Assembly: GCA_035327305.1 (NCBI GenBank)
Contig: DAOLDL010000095.1
Coordinates: forward strand, 1-10,888
Length of the DNA: 10,888 nucleotides
Source: CALMUP01 sp035327305
GTDB lineage: Bacteria > Verrucomicrobiota > Kiritimatiellia > CAIVKH01
Reading direction: 5' to 3'
Below, piece after piece: positions 1 through 6,188 of this stretch (positions are counted from its first letter, which is position 1; the number at the start of each line of letters is the position of its first letter). A program made the translations under genes and the position numbers. Below the pieces are notes generated by a model. The model made no database searches. It was not told where the DNA came from and saw only the letters and a program-made list of their open reading frames with translations.

Positions 1-3
1 TGA

Positions 4-16
4 CCGGGTTGCCCGG
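4..16. other. Small hairpin just past the GT2 stop
   Basis: A perfect 5-bp inverted repeat (CCGGG, loop TTG, CCCGG) lies about 20 bases past the stop of the minus-strand GT2 gene. It could be the stem of a transcription terminator for the cluster. The bases that would form the T-tract on the minus strand lie outside the window, so this cannot be decided here. Confidence 0.25.
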
Positions 17-35
17 AACTAATTCAACCGAACTT

Positions 36-1007
36 TTACCGGTTATTCTCCCGCCGACCTGGAAGACGCTCTTCCACCAACCGAATCCTGCTCTCCAGCT
101 TTTCCAACAACCTACGGTTTACCGCGATCAAGTCAGCAACCAAGGCCAGTACAAACAACAATACACCCACACTCATCAACAATGATGCCAGAATCAACGA
201 CTGCACCTTGCCATCACCCTGGCCGATGGCATAATACACAACGAAACGCACACCTATAGCAAATCCCAAAGTAAATGGAATGGATCCCAAGGCCAGGAAA
301 AACTTAAGCGGACGGTAAACCATTAATATCCGCAGTATAGTGCCTATCGAGCGAATAACATAACTGGATATGCTTTTCACCAGACGTGATGGCCGGATCG
401 ATTTGTTTACACGCACTGGAACGGATTTGATGGACAAGCCATTGTAGCCCGCTTGAATGATTGTTTCCAGGGTATAGGTATAGTCATTGAAAACATTCAT
501 GCGCATGGCGGCCTTGCGACTTATGGCCCGGAAACCACTGGGCGCATCGGCCACACCCGTGCCACTGGCGACACGCAACATCCAACTGCCCAGCAATTGC
601 AAACGTTTTTTGATCCAGGAAAATTCCTCTATCGATGTAATTGGCCTCGCCCCGATCACCATGTCGCATTCACCGGCGAGAAGTGGGGCAATCAAACCGG
701 GAATATCTGCGGCACAATACTGATTGTCGGCGTCGGTATTCACAATAATGTCGGCGCCGAGAGAAATACAGGCCTCGATACCAGACATAAAGGCTTTAGC
801 CAGGCCGAGATTTCTCGGATGGCGGACAACATGGTGAACACCGAGATTGATGGCAGTTTCGACGGTTTTATCCGAGCTTCCGTCATCAATAATCAACCAT
901 TCGACGATATCTACACCCGAAATCTCCCGGGGCAATTCCGCCAAGGCCCTGGGTAGTGACGCCTCCTCATTATAACAAGGTATTTGAATTATTAGTTTGA
1001 TGGGCAT
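36..1007 (-). CDS. Family 2 glycosyltransferase, membrane-anchored, polyprenyl-phosphate sugar synthase type
   Basis: This 323-residue protein is a GT-A fold family 2 glycosyltransferase of the dolichyl-phosphate-mannose synthase/GtrB type. Such enzymes move a sugar from a nucleotide donor to polyprenyl phosphate on the inner face of the membrane. Visible motifs are PCYNEE (10-15), IIDDGSSDKT (39-48), the DxD-type metal site in NTDADNQY (D92, D94), and SGFRAISR (157-164) followed by YTYTLETI (176-183), the acceptor-side signature of this family. Two hydrophobic segments follow (about 234-262 and 268-294), then a short charged tail that may form a coiled coil (about 297-316). The start is ATG at 1007, six bases after the stop of the upstream GT-C gene, with no Shine-Dalgarno sequence between them. 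This tight spacing implies co-transcription and possibly translational coupling. The pairing supports a role as donor-maker for the GT-C enzyme. The sugar cannot be read from the sequence. Confidence 0.9.
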   Translation of the reverse strand: MPIKLIIQIPCYNEEASLPRALAELPREISGVDIVEWLIIDDGSSDKTVETAINLGVHHVVRHPRNLGLAKAFMSGIEACISLGADIIVNTDADNQYCAADIPGLIAPLLAGECDMVIGARPITSIEEFSWIKKRLQLLGSWMLRVASGTGVADAPSGFRAISRKAAMRMNVFNDYTYTLETIIQAGYNGLSIKSVPVRVNKSIRPSRLVKSISSYVIRSIGTILRILMVYRPLKFFLALGSIPFTLGFAIGVRFVVYYAIGQGDGKVQSLILASLLMSVGVLLFVLALVADLIAVNRRLLEKLESRIRLVEERLPGRRENNR

Positions 1008-1013
1008 TTATAG

Positions 1014-2663
1014 TTATGGAATTGATTCCCCAAGGCTAATGCCTGGCGGTTCATACTGCAATCGATAAACGATGTTATCGTGATATCGAAATACCTCATT
1101 AAAAAGGACTTCACTTCTCGCCTTCAGTTGTCCGGTTACCACCTGCCGGCTTTTGCTTACCCGGGATGTCTCCGGCAATACATCAACCAGCAACCAAATC
1201 ACACGATTTCGGCCAAGCTCCTGGATAAGCGACTCAATCTTTTCAGGCGCCATGTAGTACGATTGAATATACCTGACTTCACGCCCACTGATCCCTTCAA
1301 CCAATGGAGCCTTCACCGAAATCACTGCATCATTTACCTCGCTGTGACGCCCCACCCAGCTCGCCATGGCCGTCAAACCGGCATAATCCGTCTCACCAGC
1401 CACAATATATCTTTCCGTCGCCCACGCTTCGGTTCCGGAATAACGCAGGATATTATTAACATTCTTGATACCGGCAAACAGGGTTGTAGAGGCAATCCAC
1501 CCGACCAATGCAATTCCGGTGAATTTGACCGCACGATCCCATGGCAAGCGAAAGTAAGATGAAGCGGATATCAACCCCGCCACAAACCACCACCATACTA
1601 TGGGTATCAACGGATAAAAATACCTGCCTTTGGGATCCAGCGTCATCAAAACAACCGCGATATAAACCATCGCCACGGCATGAACCGGGGAATATCTATT
1701 TCTAATCGTGGAACCCACTCCAATCGCAACCGTCAGGAAAAAGGACCATGATAAAAGCGGAGCGGCCTCCAACAGGTTCAACCTTGCCAGCGCCCCGGAT
1801 TCATCGACGATTTTCGGAATGCACAGATTGAAAAGCATCATCGGCATGTTTAAGGCATTATAGACAACGCGGCCAATCCATGTCCGCTCCACATCGTACT
1901 CCAAAGCCAGATAATCGGAACCTGTCGTTATGAATTGGATATTGGCGCTGGATCCCAAAAATGTGGTTCCCGCGAAAATCAATGTCGGTATCACCAATGC
2001 CGGCCACCAGGAAAGCAGTGTTCGGAGTGACTTTCTTTTCATTATATACATCGATGCACACCAAATCCCGAATCCCAACACAAGCGACAGACCAATTGAA
2101 CGTGTCAAAATCGCGCAGGAAAACAGCATGGTTAACTTCATGACATGACTCGCCGTCGAGGCTTCTTCAGCGGCACGCACATGAATGGAGCCAAGCGCCC
2201 CCCAGAATAATAAAAGAAAAAGTATTTCAGAACCGATTAAACTGCCGACGATGGCCAGATGCTGGTTTAAAGCAATTGCCATGGCAACGACCATCAGCGA
2301 ATATCCTGTGCCAACGACCTGCTTCAACCATTCATAAACCTGGTATATCGCAAACCCATATAAGGCTACGCCAATCGATTTGATAAACCAGATCAAGCCG
2401 CTGGATAACTGGAACCGCATACCTCCGAAAGGTTCAGGCAACCAGGGCAAACTACAAAGCGCAATCCAGGCGGGATAAAGAGGTGGATATCTCCACGCCA
2501 ACACTTCATTCCACTGCCCGGCGAGCAGGGCTTTTGACATAAGCAAGTAATCGACAGCATCTCCCCACGGCTCTAGACGGTGGACGAAAAGAAGCCCCCC
2601 CGCAAGCACGGCCAGGACGACGATGCCGGAGCGAGATTGTAATGCTTTCAACACTGATTTCAC
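1014..2663 (-). CDS. Polytopic GT-C glycosyltransferase (PMT/ArnT-like)
   Basis: This integral membrane protein is about 549 residues long from the GTG at 2663. Its first helix is followed by an outside loop with GDAVDY (34-39) and YPPLYP (59-64), the arrangement seen in the PMT/ArnT superfamily, where an acidic residue in the first loop is catalytic. About ten further hydrophobic segments follow, then a soluble C-terminal region of roughly 130 residues, probably extracytoplasmic. Such enzymes use polyprenyl-phosphate sugars as donors, and the next gene encodes just such a donor synthase six bases downstream. The start is uncertain. The frame stays open to an ATG at 2894, but the extra 77 residues overlap the 3' end of the methyltransferase gene out of frame and do not look like a membrane-protein N-terminus. 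GTG at 2663 and TTG at 2651 are the likely starts, and neither has a strong ribosome-binding site. The exact substrate is unknown. Confidence 0.8.
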   Translation of the reverse strand: MKSVLKALQSRSGIVVLAVLAGGLLFVHRLEPWGDAVDYLLMSKALLAGQWNEVLAWRYPPLYPAWIALCSLPWLPEPFGGMRFQLSSGLIWFIKSIGVALYGFAIYQVYEWLKQVVGTGYSLMVVAMAIALNQHLAIVGSLIGSEILFLLLFWGALGSIHVRAAEEASTASHVMKLTMLFSCAILTRSIGLSLVLGFGIWCASMYIMKRKSLRTLLSWWPALVIPTLIFAGTTFLGSSANIQFITTGSDYLALEYDVERTWIGRVVYNALNMPMMLFNLCIPKIVDESGALARLNLLEAAPLLSWSFFLTVAIGVGSTIRNRYSPVHAVAMVYIAVVLMTLDPKGRYFYPLIPIVWWWFVAGLISASSYFRLPWDRAVKFTGIALVGWIASTTLFAGIKNVNNILRYSGTEAWATERYIVAGETDYAGLTAMASWVGRHSEVNDAVISVKAPLVEGISGREVRYIQSYYMAPEKIESLIQELGRNRVIWLLVDVLPETSRVSKSRQVVTGQLKARSEVLFNEVFRYHDNIVYRLQYEPPGISLGESIP

Positions 2664-2745
2664 TTGCCAATAATGCTTTGAAATGAAAATGCAGGAATCG
2701 GAGAAACTTTGAGATACCCGCTTTATCCTGCAGGATGCATACAGA

Positions 2746-3546
2746 TTACCGGGGGTATCGGAATACCATCTCGATGCAAGCAAGACTCCCCCCGACCGTG
2801 ACCATTTTCTCCAGGACAAATTTTCTATCCTTGTAGAATTCGAACAGCACTTCCGGCTTTGCCACCTCAAAGGGATACCCGCCGAACCAATCAATCCAGT
2901 CCGTTATCATCGACATCCCCCGGTTCTTTTTATATTCCCGATAGCGGTTGACGGGATTGCGGAAACGAATCAAGTCTTCCTTAAGCAACACAAGAAAGAA
3001 ATATAGTGACCCCAAAGCCGTTACCAGCCAGCGACCCGGCAATCCTGAACAATATAACTGCTTGACCTTTAACCAGCGGCGAGAGATTCCGCCCTGATCG
3101 TTGTAGATTGCAATAAACAACTGCCCGCCCGGCTTGACCTTCCGACCAGCCTGATCCAGCGCTTTCATCATGTTTCCGGTATGGTGAAGCACGCCCCAGG
3201 AATAAACGATGTCAGCGGCATCGAGTGTGGTCATAAAAGATTCATCCAGTACATCGCCCCGGGATACCACCCACGCCGCATCTTCCGGATAAAACCGGCG
3301 ACGGAGCTCTTCCGTGCAAGCCACGGAGTCCATATCATAGTCAAAAGACCGAACTGTGGCTCCCAGCCGCCGGGCGGCCAGACTAAAAAGACCACTACCG
3401 GAACCGATGTCGAGAAATGTTAAACCATCGAGGGCATCGCGGCCCAGCATGGTCCGCAGAGACTTCACCGCCTCCTCGATGCGTTCCTCGTTGAGGTGCT
3501 CAAGAAACCGGCGCCAGTTTTTTCCAAAGGCAAATCGTTGGGTCAT
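2746..3546 (-). CDS. Class I SAM-dependent methyltransferase
   Basis: This 266-residue cytoplasmic methyltransferase has a Rossmann fold. Motif I is FLDIGSGSGLFS (44-55), the acidic ribose-binding residue follows in SFDYD (67-71), a GDV motif lies at 97-99 for adenine contact, and VYSWGVLHH (114-122) with VKPGG (137-141) marks the core strand and turn after it. The N-terminus (RFAFGKNW near residue 4) and the C-terminal WFGGYPFEVA (220-229) match a subgroup that I recall from polysaccharide and lipid biosynthesis clusters. The substrate is probably a sugar or lipid-linked glycan, which is inference from the neighbours. The ATG at 3546 lies 14 bases from the edge of a CACGGATNN repeat, and the short leader has no Shine-Dalgarno sequence. 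An inverted repeat copy upstream could fold the leader into a hairpin ending just before the start. About 83 bases separate its stop from the likely GT-C start. Confidence 0.88.
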   Translation of the reverse strand: MTQRFAFGKNWRRFLEHLNEERIEEAVKSLRTMLGRDALDGLTFLDIGSGSGLFSLAARRLGATVRSFDYDMDSVACTEELRRRFYPEDAAWVVSRGDVLDESFMTTLDAADIVYSWGVLHHTGNMMKALDQAGRKVKPGGQLFIAIYNDQGGISRRWLKVKQLYCSGLPGRWLVTALGSLYFFLVLLKEDLIRFRNPVNRYREYKKNRGMSMITDWIDWFGGYPFEVAKPEVLFEFYKDRKFVLEKMVTVGGSLACIEMVFRYPR

Positions 3547-3560
3547 AAGTGAGGTCGAAT

Positions 3561-3592
3561 TTAACCACGGATTACACGGATAGCACGGATAA
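3561..3592 (+). repeat. CACGGATNN repeat, left copy
   Basis: This 32-base unit begins TTAACCACGGATTACACGG and consists of three tandem 9-base steps of the form CACGGATNN. It is the only copy on the plus strand. It is inverted relative to the copies at 3705-3735 (30 of 32 bases when the ends are aligned) and 4197-4226 (29 of 30). It lies immediately upstream of the methyltransferase start. Confidence 0.9.
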
Positions 3593-3704
3593 TTTTATGA
3601 ATCCCATAGGGAAAGCAAATCACCAGATGATTGATTCACCAAAGATCGGGACACCATACGGAGCAACACAAGGCTGTACTACCAAAACTCAACAATGCCA
3701 TTTC

Positions 3705-3735
3705 TTATCCGTGCTATCCGTGAAATCCGTGGTTA
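3705..3735 (-). repeat. CACGGATNN repeat, middle copy
   Basis: This copy is inverted relative to 3561-3592, with one internal difference and one at the end. With the left copy it bounds a 175-base palindromic block with a 112-base centre (3593-3704), in which I see no gene. It lies 32 bases past the stop of the GxxExxY gene. Confidence 0.9.
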
Positions 3736-3767
3736 CTACCCATTTTCCAAGACAAAACCGGCAAAGA

Positions 3768-4130
3768 TCACCTTACCACGCGGCGCCACTCTAGTTTTGC
3801 ATTCCTGAAATTAATCAACAGGGCCAGTTGCAGCCCGGTAATGGCCAAATAGCCCATCATCTGGGCGATATGGGTTTCGTTAAACACGGTCACCACCTTC
3901 GGGTCTACAATAACCAATCCATCAACGATCAGGTCGGGAATCAACCGTCCAATCAATCGCCCTTTGTATTCAACCGGAAAAATGCGCTGTTGCTCAACCT
4001 TGTGACCACGCTCGACCAATTCGATAACCAGTGCATTCTCATATAGCTTTTCATCCAAACCCGGATTGAGGGTATTGAGAACTTCCATCGCCGCACCAAT
4101 GATACTTTGACTTATCTGTTCATGAATCAT
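3768..4130 (-). CDS. GxxExxY family protein (PDDEXK_3-like)
   Basis: This 120-residue protein has the family's full length and signature: G24, E27 and Y30 in GLDEKLY. Downstream, IPDLIVDG (64-71) followed by VIVDPK (73-78) resembles the D-Xn-(D/E)-x-K core of PD-(D/E)xK nucleases. D66 and K78 are present, and the second acidic position is D76 where I recall mostly E in relatives (ELKA). The region QMMGYLAITG (90-99) and a LALLINF strand (102-108) complete the expected pattern. The biochemical role of the family is not established. A nuclease-like fold is predicted, but activity is not shown by this sequence. The start is ATG at 4130; the codon at -4 in the same frame is TGA, and AAGGAG lies 12 bases upstream of the ATG, a rather long spacing. 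The gene sits inside a block bounded by CACGGATNN repeats and interrupts the polysaccharide gene order, so it is probably unrelated to sugar metabolism. Confidence 0.85.
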   Translation of the reverse strand: MIHEQISQSIIGAAMEVLNTLNPGLDEKLYENALVIELVERGHKVEQQRIFPVEYKGRLIGRLIPDLIVDGLVIVDPKVVTVFNETHIAQMMGYLAITGLQLALLINFRNAKLEWRRVVR

Positions 4131-4196
4131 GTGGCTTCAATGCTCCTTATTGTCTCGACAAGCTCAACCGTCTGTCGATCTGCCGATCCTCTCCCC

Positions 4197-4226
4197 ATCC
4201 GTGTTATCCGTGTAATCCGTGGTTAA
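4197..4226 (-). repeat. CACGGATNN repeat, right copy
   Basis: This 30-base copy in minus orientation has three 9-base steps. Read on the minus strand, its first bases encode the final residues (NHGLHG) and the TAA stop of the amidotransferase gene. It is identical to the left copy inverted, apart from one base. Confidence 0.9.
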
Positions 4227-6060
4227 GATTCTTCCTCCACGCCCCATACGAATAGGCCATCCACGAAAGCACCGGTGAAACGGGCCCGGCTTCCGGGACC
4301 ATCCTATCAAGGGCTTCCTTCCGCATCAGTGGATCATCCCGGTTAACCCAATCCTGTCGCAGTTGTTTCCTGAGTTCACCCGTACACCACGTCTCCCACG
4401 GTGGAGTGAATCCCTGTTTCGGACGGTCATAAAGCTCTCCCGGCATAAATTTCCCCAGCAGTTCCCGCAAGACCAACTTGCCCCGTCCATCCGGGGCCAA
4501 CTTGACCCGAGTCGGCAACCTTGCCGCCCACTCGATAATCCGATAATCCATGAACGGACTGCGGCATTCCAAGGCATGCGCCATGCTCATACGATCCACT
4601 TTTGCGTGGACATCATCGGTCATATAAACGTGAAAGTCGCTGTTCTGCATGGCGGCAAGCGGATCCCCGGTCGAGGCGAGCCATGGCTTGCGTTCATCGT
4701 TTCCGCCCGACCATTGCAATTCCGCCAACACTTCATCGCTGTAGATACGCCTCTTCAACCCCTGATTTACATGCCTCTGCATCCGGATATACCCACTTGT
4801 CACCCCAAGCATACGCATCACCAAATCTCTGGGCATGTTAGAGCCGAACTGAAACCTAAAACCTGAAACCTTCCTCCCCCACAACCTCATACCATCCCGA
4901 TAATGATGATACCCCCCGAACAACTCATCCCCCCCATCCCCGGTCAAGGCCACCGTGGCATGCTCGCGGATCATTCGAGAGAGAAAATACATGGGAATAG
5001 ACGATGAATCTCCAAAAGGTTCTCCATGCCATCCGGCGATTTTGGGAAATTCTTGCCGGAGATCCTCATCCACATTCAGTATCCGGTGCTCAATCCCGAG
5101 GTGGCGGGCAATGGCGCCGGCATGATGCGCTTCATCGACGGATGTTCCCTTGAAAGCAATCGTGTATGCCGGCACATCCGCGCGCAAACGCGAAATCATT
5201 AACGCCATTAGCGCAGAGTCTATACCCCCAGACAGACAAATACCCACCGGCACATCGGCAAGGAGACGAAGGCGAACCGAATCCTCCAACAGCAACAGCA
5301 ATTCATCCGCATATTGATCCAGAGATTTCCCATCATCACAATGAGGATCAAAATTGATATGCCAGTATGACCGGATATCCGTAATGCCCTTTGACCAGGA
5401 CATGGCGCAACCGGGACGGAGTCGACGAATCTGTCGGTAAAATGTCCTCTCACCTGCGGTGTATCCCAATGTCCAGTACTGGTCAAAGGCAATGGAATCA
5501 ACATCCTTATCATCTACAAGTCCGGTCGCGAGCAATGCGGGAATTTCCGAGGCAAAAACCAATGATCCGTCGGCCAAACGCAGGTAAAACAGAGGCTTCT
5601 GCCCCGCTCGATCACGACATAGATGCATCGTTCCGGATGGACCATCGTAAAAAGCAAATGCAAACATTCCATTCACGTTGGTCAATGCTTGATCAACACC
5701 CATGTCGCGGCAGAGATACAACAACACTTCGGTATCCGAAGTGGAGCGAAAGGCGGATCCCCGACTTTTCATCTCCGCACGAATTCCCGGCGAGTTGTAA
5801 AACTCACCGTTGTAACAAATCCAACAGCGTTCTTCCATATCGCACATAGGCTGATGACCTGCCGAAGTCAGATCCTGGACGCTTAGGCGATTATGGGCCA
5901 TGCCCACTCGGAGCGCTGGAGCAACACCAGCGGCTGGCAGGTTTTGCATCATGATGCCGGAATCATCCGGTCCTCGATGTTTTTGCGCATTGAGCATGCG
6001 TCTCAACATCGATTCGTTGAGGCGATCATCATAACCAATATAACCTGCGATGCCACACAT
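4204..6060 (-). CDS. asnB: Glutamine-hydrolysing asparagine synthase-like amidotransferase
   Basis: This 618-residue two-domain enzyme is close to the usual AsnB length. The N-terminal class II glutaminase has the catalytic Cys2 (MCGIAG), RGPDDSG (29-35), NGEFYN (84-89) and SDTEVLL (108-114). The synthetase domain has the ATP pyrophosphatase loop SGGIDSAL (277-284), GDGGDELFGGY (374-384) and a late KVDRMSMAHALECRSPFMD stretch. It would use glutamine ammonia and ATP to amidate a carboxylate. In a surface-polysaccharide cluster that is as likely to be a uronic acid as aspartate, which is inference from context. Two oddities stand out. The last residues (NHGLHG) and the stop come from a CACGGATNN repeat. 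A 7-base repeat (three units at 4850-4870) encodes residues 397-404 in a variable stretch. No Shine-Dalgarno sequence precedes the ATG at 6060. A weak promoter-like TTGAAC/TATAAC pair with a short 15-base spacer lies at 6135-6109. Confidence 0.92.
   Translation of the reverse strand: MCGIAGYIGYDDRLNESMLRRMLNAQKHRGPDDSGIMMQNLPAAGVAPALRVGMAHNRLSVQDLTSAGHQPMCDMEERCWICYNGEFYNSPGIRAEMKSRGSAFRSTSDTEVLLYLCRDMGVDQALTNVNGMFAFAFYDGPSGTMHLCRDRAGQKPLFYLRLADGSLVFASEIPALLATGLVDDKDVDSIAFDQYWTLGYTAGERTFYRQIRRLRPGCAMSWSKGITDIRSYWHINFDPHCDDGKSLDQYADELLLLLEDSVRLRLLADVPVGICLSGGIDSALMALMISRLRADVPAYTIAFKGTSVDEAHHAGAIARHLGIEHRILNVDEDLRQEFPKIAGWHGEPFGDSSSIPMYFLSRMIREHATVALTGDGGDELFGGYHHYRDGMRLWGRKVSGFRFQFGSNMPRDLVMRMLGVTSGYIRMQRHVNQGLKRRIYSDEVLAELQWSGGNDERKPWLASTGDPLAAMQNSDFHVYMTDDVHAKVDRMSMAHALECRSPFMDYRIIEWAARLPTRVKLAPDGRGKLVLRELLGKFMPGELYDRPKQGFTPPWETWCTGELRKQLRQDWVNRDDPLMRKEALDRMVPEAGPVSPVLSWMAYSYGAWRKNLNHGLHG
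4850..4870 (-). repeat. In-gene heptamer repeat, three units
   Basis: Three consecutive 7-base units (GGTTTCA, GGTTTTA, GGTTTCA on the minus strand) lie inside the amidotransferase gene and are translated as residues 397-404. They fall in a segment between the GDGGDELFGGY motif and the C-terminal helices, where relatives vary. Twenty-one bases keep the frame. Confidence 0.75.
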
Positions 6061-6188
6061 GGGGATGGTTTAAATCAGAAGTTCAATATTTCAGGTTTAT
6101 TGCGGACGGTTATACGCCGGAGATGATTCGTTCAAATCCGCTGATCACGGGGATCATTTTATTTGCCGCGAGGAAATACAGCGGTTAT

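Larger units (their letters stand above)
3561..4226. mobile_element. Candidate repeat-bounded cassette carrying a GxxExxY gene
   Basis: A 666-base block begins and ends with the same 30-base sequence in inverted orientation (one mismatch). Its cargo is a single gene of the GxxExxY family. A third copy of the repeat sits inside at 3705-3735, in the same orientation as the right end, so the gene is also framed by direct repeats 3705-3735 and 4197-4226. It separates two genes of an otherwise compact, co-oriented cluster, and its right end overlaps the amidotransferase stop codon. No clean target-site duplication is visible: the flanks are CGAAT on the left and GATTC on the right. No transposase is present, so mobility would have to be supplied in trans or occur by another route. 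The term mobile element is an inference. Confidence 0.5.

Noticed and set aside
453..956. Long plus-strand frames opposite genes (also at 1080-1562, 4363-4866, 5391-5849, 7518-7904)
   Set aside because: They lie antisense to well-supported genes with clear motifs and show no family features, so they are shadow frames.
2664..2894. N-terminal extension of the GT-C frame to an ATG at 2894
   Set aside because: It overlaps the conserved 3' end of the methyltransferase gene in another frame and adds 77 residues with no membrane or domain character. A downstream GTG or TTG start is more credible.
3549..3794. Plus-strand 81-residue frame across the left and middle repeats
   Set aside because: Both ends of the translation are simply the CACGGATNN repeat read as protein (TTDYTDSTD and LSVLSVKSVV); the middle has no recognisable content.
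4141..4196. TCGACAAGCTCAACC-type sequence ahead of the GxxExxY gene
   Set aside because: It resembles a dispersed motif I recall from many environmental genomes, but it occurs once here and no internal structure supports calling a repeat.
3556..4231. Target-site duplication around the repeat-bounded cassette
   Set aside because: The flanks read CGAAT and GATTC; they are not direct repeats, so no duplication can be claimed.
6109..6135. Promoter-like TTGAAC/TATAAC pair before the amidotransferase gene
   Set aside because: The spacer is only 15 bases and the boxes are imperfect; too weak to list as a feature.
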